The position numbers and the translations under genes were made by a program. 64,000 bases of DNA from Turnera subulata (lineage: Eukaryota; Streptophyta; Magnoliopsida; Malpighiales; Passifloraceae), in contig JAKUCV010002753.1 of assembly GCA_028386065.3 (NCBI GenBank), positions 333,287 through 397,286 of the forward strand. The letters run 5' to 3'. Below are positions 10,327-20,809 of the stretch, piece by piece. The notes under the pieces are model-generated. The model saw only the letters and a program-made list of their open reading frames with translations, made no database searches and was not told the DNA's origin. Each line of letters starts with the position of its first letter. Position 1 is the first letter of the stretch.

Positions 10327-10527
10327 CAGCTTGAAGCTGGTACATTATAGCCCAAAGCAGACACTAGCCTGAAGCTGAGATCAACTAGAAGTTGGCTGAT
10401 AAATATGTAATTTATAGCTAGTAATGCACCAGCCAGAAGCTGGCAAATAATCTTCCTAAGTCATCATATCCGGCCTGAAGCTGGCATATATATATAGCAG
10501 CCTGAAGCTGGCACCAACTTGAAGTTG
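10327..10527 (+). repeat. Array of short covarying hairpins with NNGAA loops (part 2, CAGC/CAAC stems)
   Basis: A second cluster of the same type: CAGC-TTGAA-GCTG (10327-10339), CAAC-TAGAA-GTTG (10382-10394), CAGC-CAGAA-GCTG (10430-10442), CAGC-CTGAA-GCTG (10498-10510), CAAC-TTGAA-GTTG (10515-10527). Between CAGC/GCTG and CAAC/GTTG copies a G-C pair has become A-T with pairing kept. Imperfect copies lie between them. Confidence 0.8.
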
Positions 10528-11518
10528 ATACATGGACATATTGTTTGGTATGACTCGTTGGGCCATTCCAGGTCAATAATGATGCACAAAATTTATTTGG
10601 TCATTCATTGAAAAACCAAAAGTTTTTACAATCAATGAATTTCCATGTGTTTGTTTGCTGCGAAATTAATAATACAGCCTTCCTAAGATAAGATTGGCCT
10701 AGACCAGCAAGTTTGGGATTAATTCTGGGATATGAACGCGGACTGATAAGTCCGTTGTGTTGACCATCTAGGTAATTTTTATGCTGCATCGACTAGATGG
10801 TCCATTGTGTGACGCAAGTTGGCATTGTGCGCACTTGTTTTAATGATTAAGCCACTTGCGGGTACATATCCCTACTTATGTTATTAGATTATATGTCTAG
10901 ATAATGTTGGTATGCTTCTTCAATGGATAATGTATATCATTGAAAATAAACCCAAACAGATCTGGGGGAACATTGACAATTGATTGCAGGACCATTGATG
11001 AAATATAACTATTTGAGAAAATGATATTTTTCACGCAGTATCACTTGTGTGCATCAAACCAACAAGCTATCATAAAATCTCCCCATTTAATTGGTTCTTG
11101 GTCACAAAATATCTCCCATCTTCGGACCGTTGATTATGTACCAAATGCTCCACCACAACATAGTAAAGTTGGTCCTTGAAGATTGGGAATAGATGTTGGG
11201 TATGAATCTCCATCAATTATAACGTTATTGAAACTATTGACTAAAATATTGGAGATTCATTTATAGCAAGTTTTGTTTATTGTTAATTCGATATGTGTGT
11301 GTACTCAACATCAGGGGGAGAAAATGAGCAGCTGGATCAAGATATTATTGATATATATTATCAATATATAGTTGTTGATCCTTAAACAAATTAGTGTGAA
11401 CCTAAAGTTCAGAAGATGATTCATTTGCAACATATTAGTAAGTCAATTGCCAGACATATTTATTGATTTGAAAAGTGTGACCATACCAGCTGCAAATGCT
11501 CCTGTTCAAAAAAATTAA

Positions 11519-12790
11519 TGTTCCAGAAGAACAAGTATAGTATGCAAATGAATCCAAAGTACGCCAGAAGCGTAGAATATACTCGGTTCCAATAGAAAGC
11601 AAAATTCTCGATAGAGAAAAAGGAGCAAAGTGATAAGATGGCCCCAGTGAGAAAATGAGCCCTCTAGTAGAGGTTCAAATTAAAAAGCCCTCAAGAAGAG
11701 GAAAATCCTCCAGAAGAGGTCTCTGACACAATTGATAAAGTTCCAAAAGTAATTCAGGTACCTGAAATAAATGAAGATGATGAGATCTCAATTATAGTGT
11801 CAGGAATAAGATGGAACCAACGTGAAATAACCGTCGACGGAATACTACTTTTATATAGCGTTAAATAAAATGAGGATCATGAACCTACATCTTTTGGTAA
11901 ATGTAGGCGCATATGGATTGGCCAAATTGAGAAATGTAATTAAGGCTGTGTTAGACTCGCTTGTGAAGCGAGACATTTTCCGGACCTATAGTCCCTACAC
12001 CAGATGGTGTGGAACCAATCGATAGAAAATGGGTATTTATAAGAAAAGAAAATTATAATAGAAAGATACAAAGCACGGCTCATCGCACAAGATTTTACCC
12101 AAACGTCTTGGTATTAAATTATGAGGAGATATACTCCCCTGTGGTGGTGCAATTACCTTAACTGTTTGGTAAGTCTGGCAATATATAAAAGAATTAGAAA
12201 TGCATCAAATGGATGCCATAACAGCCTATTTTATGGATCCAAAAGTCATGACATATGAGAATCCCTGAAGGATTCAAGTTGCTAGAAGCAACTAATTCCC
12301 GGGAATATATATAAATTTAAGCTAAATTGATTTTTACATGGTTTAAATCAATTTGAGTATGCATAGTATAAAGTATATGCATGAATTTATTGTTATGTTG
12401 ATGATTCATATCTATATGTGAATTTCATTTTTGTGATCTAAATATTATTGGAACTCCTGAAGAAGCTTCCAAATGCCGTGCTATATTTTTGAGATGAAAA
12501 TCTCATAAAAGAATTAGACTGGTCCTGAAGTACCATATGGTCCTGAAGTACCATATCATAGGGCAATTTATTTTTCCAAGTAACATGAAGCCAGATGCTT
12601 TGCCATTTACTTGTTAGCAAAATATCTTTCTGTTCTAAATTTTTATGAAGCCTAAAGCTCTCCATTATCCTGAGGTATAATGGATGTATAATAACTTTAA
12701 CCTTGTGAGTTCATGGGTATTATAGTTTGTTTTGCAGGTGCAGGTCATTGATCTGATCCACATAAAGCGCAAGCAGATACCTGAAGTATC
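11519..12790 (+). repeat. Same NNGAA hairpins scattered through the copia coding remnant
   Basis: Single copies lie within former coding sequence: TGTTC-CAGAA-GAACA (11519-11533), TACGC-CAGAA-GCGTA (11560-11574), CCTC-TAGTA-GAGG (11661-11673), CCTC-AAGAA-GAGG (11689-11701), CCTC-CAGAA-GAGG (11707-11719), GAATCC-CTGAA-GGATTC (12259-12275), AGTTGC-TAGAA-GCAACT (12277-12293), GATAC-CTGAA-GTATC (12776-12790). The 12259 copy overlaps the codons for the conserved IPEGF motif, so part of this pattern may start from Pro-Glu codons (CCN GAA). Confidence 0.75.
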
Positions 12791-13186
12791 ATGACAAGCA
12801 CAAAAACAAAGAATTATCGCTACCACTTAAAATAATGCAGAAGCAAATAAAGACAGTGCTTGGCTAAGCTTGATAAAGCTGCTATATCATTGCGACCACA
12901 AAAGCAAAATAGTGAGGAAGATGTTCCAACAATGAATTATGAAGATAATATTGCCTACACCGTCCCATTAAAGGCGTGATCAAGCATATGTCACCAAATG
13001 TTAACAAGGATGATTGGCATGTAAAGACCTCAAGATATCAAGGGAGGTCAATATGAGGGGGAGTAGAATACGCACTGTACTCTTTTTTCCTTCAACAAGT
13101 TTTTATCCCACTGGGTTTTTCTTGGTAAGGTTTTTAATGAGGCAGGTCTCCCATAAGCGTATTCTATCTAATACACAATGACATTC

Positions 13187-13195
13187 AAGGGGGAG
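13187..13195 (+). other. Polypurine tract of copia relic
   Basis: AAGGGGGAG directly precedes the TGTTATAA start of the LTR, the standard copia PPT-LTR junction, and fixes plus orientation. Confidence 0.85.
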
Positions 13196-13382
13196 TGTTA
13201 TAAAACAAAATGAATGTCACGTGTTATATCTACCCCTATCTACCTATTCTATATCTATTCTACTATACCAGAAAATAAGGTGAGAAGATATGAGTTTTCT
13301 CTGGCTCCTTCCGCGTTTTCTTTCTCCCCTCCCTCTTCATACTCTTCTTCAATTCAATGTTATTAAACACATTTTTATAACA
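13196..13382 (+). repeat. 3' LTR of the copia relic (187 bp)
   Basis: Begins TGTTATAA and ends TTATAACA, an eight-base terminal inverted repeat with TG...CA ends. It follows the PPT directly. Short LTRs of this size are common in plant copia families. Confidence 0.85.
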
Positions 13383-13499
13383 TAATTTAATTTATCCTAA
13401 TTTTAACATCCACTTATTTTTTTGGGTTTAACGACGTATGGGCTATGGCCCAATTTTTTTCCAAACAGCTTAAATCATTATTTACAAAGCCCAACCACC

Positions 13500-13667
13500 T
13501 TAAGCCTATAATTGGGCAAAGCTCGATAAGGCTCGCGAGCTTGGTGAGCTCAAGCTCGATTCGATACCCCTTCAAGCTCGACTTGAGCTCGATAAGCACG
13601 AGTCTGAATTCGAGTATTCACCGAGTCGATCCCGAGTAGCTCACGAGTAGCTCTATTCATTTACACC
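13500..13667. repeat. GAGCTCGA-rich repeat ending CATTTACACCCCTA
   Basis: Many overlapping copies of GCTCGA/GAGCTC palindromes followed by TCATTTACACCCCTACC. A stretch of this form is typical of dispersed plant repeats, probably the end of a DNA transposon. No partner end or target duplication was found. Confidence 0.4.
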
Positions 13668-14144
13668 CCTACCATCTCCTAAAACTATTACAATCCAAGG
13701 AGAATAGCTATCTGGATGGAGTTGCAAAGAACTCCTGTGAGCATAGCAAATGTACTCAGACTTAATAAGATATAAACCAACTAATAATAAACTTAAATAT
13801 CCATCTATATAAAAACGGCTTGAGGAGATATTGTTGTGGAATTGAGATCGCACAGCTTTGAACATCAAACTCGGGAAAGCAACCGATGTAAAAGGATATT
13901 GGTACCAGATAATGTAGGCGTCTATCCCGAACACAAGGTGTTCCAACAAGTCACTCCCGTATGACAAGACTGAAATCCACAGAGGACAACTCAATTCCAG
14001 AACAAAATCTATTAGCCTGCAGGGGAGGAGCACCCGCTCGAACTCAACTGCCAGCCTTTGCAATCCAAAAATTCGGTCACCATAGGCGCCATCATCATCA
14101 TCGTCACCACCATCGTCGCCGTTGGTACCGCCGTTAGCCACCAT
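13653..14144 (-). CDS. Uncertain short reading frame, unknown protein
   Basis: From ATG at 14144 the minus strand encodes about 163 residues starting MVANGGTNGDDGG, then an Asp run, then a hydrophobic region (LPCRLIDFVLELSCPLW... and LFGI/YIIWYQYPF-like stretches). The frame stays open upstream to an ATG at 14246. It ends inside the GAGCTCGA repeat at 13653, which is a bad sign for a native C-terminus. A CTCCCCTGCAG that looks like a splice acceptor lies within it, so it may be a piece of a spliced gene. I do not recognise the family; it could be spurious. Confidence 0.25.
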   Translation of the reverse strand: MVANGGTNGDDGGDDDDDGAYGDRIFGLQRLAVEFERVLLPCRLIDFVLELSCPLWISVLSYGSDLLEHLVFGIDAYIIWYQYPFTSVAFPSLMFKAVRSQFHNNISSSRFYIDGYLSLLLVGLYLIKSEYICYAHRSSLQLHPDSYSPWIVIVLGDGRGVNE

Positions 14145-14547
14145 CCTCAACTCTGTTCTGAAGCTAAAAGAAACAAAGGGAAATAAGCAACCCAACCAAA
14201 AAGCCCCACGTGCTACTAAATCACAAAGGGAAACACACGAACCCAACTAAAATACACGAATAGTGCAACTTAACTGGAAACAGATTATAAGAAAATAATA
14301 ACTGAAACTCAACTTGGGCTTAGCGAGAGCAAGCCACTGAACACCCTTCTTCCTTCTCCTCTCCACACATCTGCACCTCCATACTACCACAAAAGATTGT
14401 TGATGTTATGGTGCTAAGATCTCGGATGGAGAAGGCTAGGTACTTGAGTAAACTCCACCAGATTGGGGAGAAAAACAAAAGCCCCAAAGCAAGCAAAATT
14501 GCCGGTTGGGGAACCAAAAGAGAGTCTTATGGGAAGGATACACTAAC

Positions 14548-14980
14548 AATCCGTTTGGTATCAATTTGGAATTGGAATTGAATTCAAATCATTAAAAATT
14601 TAGAATTTGAATTCATTATGAAATCAATTCCCATGTTTGGTATACTTTTTAATATTGAGGAATTGAATTCAATTCCAATATTTGGTATAAATCAAATCAT
14701 TAATTGAATTGCTAAAATTACTTAAGTTGTCCTTTTACAAAAAAAAATTAAAATAAAAGTATAGGGACATTTTTGTCATTTAGACATATCAATACTTATC
14801 CAATGGAATTGAATTCAAATCCGATAAGTTTTGCTTGGATTTGAAATATTACCAAATTATTGCTCCAAAAATAAAAAATAGAATTCAATTCCTATTTTAA
14901 ATGAAGTAGAATTATACCAAACTAAGGAATTGATTTCAATTCTTGGAATTGAATTCAATTCCATGATACCAAACCGAGTG
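14548..14980. mobile_element. hAT-like MITE rich in GAATTGAATTC palindromes
   Basis: Left end CAATCCGTTTGGTATCA and the reverse complement of the right end, CACTCGGTTTGGTATCA, match at 15 of 17 bases. The interior carries many degenerate GGAATTGAATTCAATTCC copies near both ends. No coding capacity. An 8-bp target duplication is not evident, so the superfamily call rests on the terminal bases only. Confidence 0.6.
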
Positions 14981-16268
14981 TAAGATCTATGGTTGGGAAG
15001 TGAGATTTGGTATAGAAATCTTCGGATTCAAGTTGGATTTGCTCGGATTCATGTCGGATTTGCTTAATAAAAGGGAGATGAGCAGTACTGTGAAGAAGAA
15101 GATACTATTCATGGGTTTGAAACGGTTTGAAATTTGGGAGGATTTTACGCGCGGTACACGCGCTTTAAATCACAAAGGGAAACATACCACATAAATTCTT
15201 TTTTTAAAAAAAAAATCACAGGTTCGTTGTTGATGTAAATTAATTTTGTTCGCATTTCTTTGGTTCTTTTTTTTTTAAAAAAAATTATTTATCCACATGG
15301 AATAAGGTGTTAATTTGTGATATGAGATTCTTCTGTCTTCCTAAGTTTGATGATCATTCTTCTCTAAAGTTTTCATAGACAATCATGCAGTGGAAGTAGC
15401 ATATATCCCTTACGTCCAGGAGGGACTTGTATTGTTTAGGAAATTTATTAAAGGGTTTGTTAATATTAATTAATGTGAACATCATTGACAACTTTCATAT
15501 AAGATTGCCAACTATTAGGAAAGTATAATTAATTGTAGAATATATGCTAGCGAGGTACTATTCTTTTCCCTGGAAAAAGAGATGGAGATGATTGACCATT
15601 CAAGGGGATGGTAACCGGTCTTGTTAATTAGAAGACTGGATACTAGAAGTTTTGACCAAGGATTTGGGTGTCACTTGTAGTCCAAGTAAAACCAATTAAC
15701 CCCTATCTATTTGCCATTGGTGAACGAATAATGTGGCCTCTTCATGAACAGAGGATTTACGTTTACTATAAAAGTCTTTTCCACAAAGCTTGAACTCGGC
15801 TTATCCGAACTTGGAACACAATAATTCTTAAATTATCATTTCCATAATAAGTATGGGATATTGACCAATGACAATCTCGGTCATTGGTCGGAATTTCTAA
15901 CAAGTCGCCAGCTGCAATACTGTCAAAGAAAAAAATTTCCGGGAAGTTTTTAGATTGTGCCTATTACTCTTTGGTTACAGAATATATTAGTTAGGAAGCT
16001 ACCTTTGACTTCCTTTACTAAATGCATACATCCAAAGACAGGCCAAAATATCGTAAGCCAAAAATGGACCAAGGAAGCAGAAAGGAAATAGAACGGAAAA
16101 TGAGAGGAATGACGAATCTGTATCTTTATTTACATTATAGGATGACTTTAATTTACATTGGAAAGAATCTTTCGTATATAGGCGTGAAAGTTCTCGTATG
16201 TTTGAAAGTGCTAGAGTTTGAACATTTCTTTGTTCCAACCAAATAAAAATACTTTTATCAGTCCTTCA
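14981..16268. other. Intergenic stretch upstream of the first GLR gene
   Basis: AT-rich sequence without recognisable genes or repeats. Short open frames (15000-15194, 16022-16246) have no family resemblance. The 3' end presumably holds the GLR promoter. Confidence 0.6.
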
Positions 16269-16270
16269 GC

Positions 16271-16280
16271 TATTTATAAG
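16271..16280 (+). promoter_or_regulatory. Possible TATA box of first GLR gene
   Basis: TATTTATAAG lies 79-88 bp upstream of the ATG at 16359, a normal distance for a plant core promoter with a short leader. Position-based inference only. Confidence 0.45.
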
Positions 16281-16358
16281 AAGTCATGTCTTACATTTTC
16301 TCAGTTCCGTTAGCTCCAGCCAATTACTGTGAAATAAGTGTAGTACCATAAGCCTACA

Positions 16359-19300
16359 ATGTCTAGTCTAGTCTTCCTTTTTCTGCTATTTGTGGCATCA
16401 AAAGCCACGGAAAAAGGAGAAACCTACACTCCTCATTGCACCTTTAACCACCAGAGGGTGTTGGGGAGTGTAGGTGGAGTTATTGATTACAGCTCTCGTG
16501 TAGGGAAAGAGCTAAGAATAGCCATTGAAATGGCGGTTCAAGACTTCTCTAACTCGAATAATTGCTCCAAGCAGCTGGCTTTGTGGCTTGAAGATTCAAG
16601 TGGCAGCTTAGCTAAAGCAGCGTCTGCTAGTAAGGCTTCTCTTTTGTCTTCTAGACTGCTTTTCAGTACCTTTACGACGACAAACAAGAAACTACTAAAT
16701 TCAAGTTACTGCTCACGGTTAAAATCACTCTATCGAAACATATATAATACTCCAGAAAACTTGCTTCCAACTAAGCATATGTCATTTTCCTGCACGTAAA
16801 TCTACAATAATGTTAACAATACGGATAAAGCTCTTAAACAATAAAGCAAAGAGAGAATAAACGGATCAATTTGCCTATGTAAGCCGGCGGCAACGTAAGG
16901 CACACCAAAGGAAAATGCATGATGTTTAGAATTCTTATACCCAAAATGGGGTTATCATGTCTTCCAAAACTTAATGCAATAACTTTTTATCATGTATCAT
17001 ATATTTGTTGGGAGGACACTTATCGTAACCCAAATCTAGGAAAAACTCATATGGAATTTCTAAAGAGACGCTATGTGGAAAATTATCTTGTATCGTTTTA
17101 TAAGTCAACTTACAATTTTTGCAGCGATTAAGCTCATTGGTAGCGGACAAGTGCATGCCATGATCGGGACGTTGACAGCTCAAGAAGCTGCTCTGTTCTC
17201 CGAGATAGATGAACGCATTAAGGATATTAGCATTGTATCCTTGACTTCACCTGCCATAAACCCACCATTGCTGGGACAACAATTACCCTACTTCGTTCAA
17301 GTAAGTCACCATGTCGCCTTTCACATGCAATGTATTGCTGCCATTGTTGGTCAGTTTGAGTGGCGAAGAGTTGCAGCAATATATGAACATAGCAATGGAC
17401 TCTCTGTTGATTCTGGAATGATAACCCTCCTTTCTGATAAGCTTAATCTTATCAACTCAGAGATTGCGTACCACTCAGCTATTCCTCCTTTGGGTTCCCT
17501 GTCGAACCCAGAAATGAAAATCGAAGAAGAGCTTGACAAGCTAAGGAGCAAAGGCAACAGGATCTTTGTTCTTGTTATGTCTTCTCTAGAGTTTTCTATA
17601 ATGCTCTTTGAAAAGGCTAACCAAATGAAGATGCTGGAGAAAGGTTATGTATGGATTATCCCAGATAACATTGCAAGCCTTCTCGACTCTGTTGATTCTT
17701 CTGTCATCAACAAAATGCAAGGTGTAATTGGTTTCAGAACCAATTTCGAACGCACCAGCCAGTTCTTTAAAAGGTTTAAATCCAGATTCCGGAGACATTA
17801 TGAAGCAGAATACCCAGCAGAAGAAGAATATTCCAATCCCAGCATCTTTGCGCTTCGTGCTTACGATGCAACCAGGGCTATAGCTCAAGCTATGCAGGAG
17901 ACGAACGGTACCACAACATCAGAAGTTTTATTTAGGAGCATCCTATCGAGTAATCATGAAGCTCTAAGTGGAAAAGAAAGTTTCAAAAACAATGAGTTGC
18001 AGGGTTCGCCATCATTTCAGATTATTAATGTTGCAGGTAACGGTTACAGAGAGATGGCACTGTGGTCACCTGAATTTGGTTTCTTCCAGACCCATGCCAA
18101 AGATAATGGAGTAAATTCAAGAGCTGAAAACATTAAGTTGAAAGAATCTGGCTCAATTTACTGGCCAGGAGGTCATCAAACAGTTCCAAAAGGATGGAAG
18201 GTTTCTTACGCGGATAAACCTTTTAATATTGGGGTTCCTGCCAGTGGTGCTTTTCATCAATTTGTGAGAGTGGCATATGACCAGGAACGTAATACAACTT
18301 CTTTCACTGGATTCTCTATTGATGTATTTAAGGCAGTTTTGGACCGCTTACCGTACAACTTGACTCATGTGTTGGTTCCCTTCTATGGCACATACGATGA
18401 AATGGTGAAGCAAGTTTATAACAAGGTCAAACTTGGCCAAATTTTATTTTTTTCCAAATTTTATATTTTAAATATGATATTGATGTTCAAAGTTTGTGGA
18501 CTCTGATGCACGGTGATTACATATAGGACTTGGATGCAGCTATTGGTGACATGGAAATATTGGCAGATCGATTTCAGTACGCAGAATTTTCACAGCCATA
18601 TCTGGACACCAGAATTGTCATGGTGGTAACTCAGAAATCTGGCTACTCCAAATCAGCATGGATGCTGAAGACCTTCACTCCAAAAATGTGGCTGCTGATG
18701 GCAACAATGCACTTGTTCGTAGGATTTGTCGTGTGGCTAATTGAACGCAGCAACAACTCTGAATTTGAGGGCATTGGTGCCATGCTTTGGTTTTCTGTCA
18801 CTGTAATATTTTATGCTCATATTAAGTTAGAGCTCCAATCTCATTTCAATATCAAAAATCTCATGATGGGTTTGATGTTGCACAATGCACTTGTACCTTC
18901 CGCTTGCACAAGATTTTAACCTACTTCTACAATCATTTTCCACTTGCAGGACAAACACTGAAAAGCCATCTATCTCGACTGGTGTTGGCACCATGGTTAT
19001 TTGTGATTCTCATAATAACAGCAAGTTTCACTGCTAGTCTCACCTCTACCATGACTCTCTCTAGGCTACAGCCAACAGTTCTTGATATCGAAACACTTAA
19101 AAGCACAAATGCCCCCGTTGGCTGCAATTGGGCTTCCTTTATGGCCAGATTCTTGAGTACCACAGTGAACATCAAGCCGGAGAATATCAGGCGCATTCCT
19201 TCCATGGATGATTACCCTAATGCTTTTTCAACCGGATACATAAAAGCAGCATTCTTTATGGAGCCACATGCCAGAGTATTTCTAGAAAAATACTGCAAAG

Positions 19301-19894
19301 GCTACACCAGAATAGGAACTCCCTACAAGCTAGGCGGTTTAGGCTTTGTTGAGTTTTGCTCCTTTCTGCCTGTTTCCTCATTTTCTATGTGGAAAATTGC
19401 AGCTACAATCGTATCTAATTCTCACCGATTGTTTTTGGCTTATTCTTTTTTCTCAGGCTTTCCCAAAAGATTCACCCTTGCTTTACGACATATCAGAGGC
19501 AATCCTCCAACTCGTAGAGACTGGAGAAATAAGAGATTTAGAAGCAAAGTTGCATTCTTCTTCTAATTGCTCCTCCTCTTCTGACACGAGTGACACTTCA
19601 AGTTTAGGTATAGAACCTTTTGCCGGGCTGTTTCTATTATCGGGCAGCATTGCAGCCTTCGGTTTCCTGGTTGTAATTGTGAATACCTGGAGCGACCTGC
19701 ACATGTTAAACTACATCCAAGCTTCATTGACACGGAGAAGAACCTGGAGATGGGCAAGTTTTCAGCTGTCCAGAGCAAGTTTTTCAAGAACAAATAATAA
19801 CACAGGCAGCAGAGTTGATGAAGACCTTGAGCCAGGTGTTCCTGTGGGGGTTGCTAGTGTTCAGCTAGCAAACTCTTCCCTCCAGCAGAATTAA
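16359..19894 (+). CDS. GLR: Glutamate receptor-like channel (GLR, clade-2-like), first tandem copy, one damaged splice donor
   Basis: Ligand-gated cation channel of the plant GLR family, expected in the plasma or endomembrane and gated by amino acids. Exons inferred: 16359-16629, 17125-18425, 18527-18821, 18950-19347, 19457-19894, giving about 900 residues. Domains: signal peptide (~1-20), periplasmic-binding-like amino-terminal domain (to ~400), ligand-binding S1 (FTGFSIDVFKAVL and AEFSQPYLD), M1 (~576-597), pore loop ([13 protein letters not shown]), M3 ([11 protein letters not shown]), S2, and M4 (LLSGSIAAFGFLVVIV). Introns 1, 2 and 4 have GT-AG borders, but the expected donor of intron 3 reads TTAAGT instead of GTAAGT at 18822. 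A GT at 18870 would keep frame and add 16 residues between pore and M3. It may be functional with a longer linker, or a recent pseudogene. Exons 1-4 have exactly the same lengths as in the next gene. Confidence 0.88.
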
Positions 19895-20809
19895 TGTAAA
19901 ATCTTGAACACCCTTTTTTCTCTGTTTCCCTAACAACCTTAAGAGATTGTCACCAGTTCATCAACCCAAAATTTGCAGCGTAGTTGTGCCTAGGCGCTTG
20001 CTCTAGCAACCTTGACAAAAGGGTTCTGTTGATGCTCAATTTCGACAAACACTAACCTCTGAAAAAAAAGTCCTGCTAAAAAAGAAAAGTCTGTTTTGTT
20101 CTTTTAGTTTTACTTCATGCATTGATGATATATCATAATTGGCATAATACGCGTCATGTTTGAAAATGATTAACCGTGAAATAGTAAGTGGTAATGTTGT
20201 TTGCCTAAATCTGTCACCTCTCTTATTTTTCTCTTATTTTTTTTTTAATCAAATCCCTTTTTATCACCTTAAATACACGATATTGACTTTTCTTCCTCTG
20301 ACAGTCGTAACTACCTCAATCTAGTTGCTTGCTGTTTTTTTATTTTGTGATTATTGACAACAAGTTATAAGACAATGTATATGGCAGAGAATAGAAATAG
20401 TTTTTCTTTTGGTAGAAATTAAAGATACCTGCAGAGATAGTTGAAAGTTGATGGATGAGTAGTACCCCCTAGTATGCAAAGATATTTTGACTTTCCAGTT
20501 TCCACTAGTTCATGAAGCTAGATAGGGCCCCTGTATAAAATATTACAAAATAGCATAAAATGTGGGAAGTCAAGAATGCAGAAATGAAGAATCTCAAATA
20601 TTTTAATTTCAAGATTCAGGCGTAAATAAAAGGTAGCTTACGAATAGATTGTTATTAAGCAATAAGGGTAAGGTTTCCGCTCTGTCTCAGAAGAATGAAC
20701 TACTCTTTGGCCAGACCAAGTTAAGTCTCAGGTCCTGTCAGCTGTGAACTCTTTCAGTTAAGCTTTGCATCATCTCATCCCAACGGTTAAAAAGAGTGGT
20801 GCTTCCTTA
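19895..20809. other. Intergenic spacer between the tandem GLR genes
   Basis: Includes the 3' UTR of the first GLR gene and the promoter of the second. No other gene, transposon or clear TATA box recognised. Confidence 0.6.

Larger units (their letters stand above)
9017..13382 (+). mobile_element. Decayed Ty1/copia retrotransposon relic, 5' end cut by the gypsy insertion
   Basis: The plus strand keeps scattered pieces of a copia polyprotein in the right order: RKWVFIRKEN (reverse transcriptase, near 12020), EEIYSPVV (near 12120), IPEGFKL (near 12265), PEVPY (near 12540), YADAGY/SDPH-like remnants (near 12740), a YEDN-like RNase H piece (near 12940) and IKG-IKHMSP (near 12975). Stops, frameshifts and deletions are everywhere, so no protein is made. 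It ends with a PPT (13187-13195) and a 187-bp 3' LTR. The matching 5' LTR is not in the window; the gypsy 5' LTR abuts it at 9017. The first 2 kb is largely arrays of small hairpins (see separate entries). Confidence 0.85.

Noticed and set aside
9080..10527. CRISPR-like array
   Set aside because: The repeats are short, variable palindromes without constant-length spacers, in plant nuclear DNA inside a copia relic.
16022..16246. 74-codon frame upstream of the first GLR gene
   Set aside because: No family resemblance, overlaps an opposite-strand frame, and no promoter or splice context.
20765..20809. Upstream extension of the second GLR gene
   Set aside because: The open frame there begins with TTG, not ATG; the ATG at 20810 gives a proper signal peptide and the same exon-1 length as the first copy.
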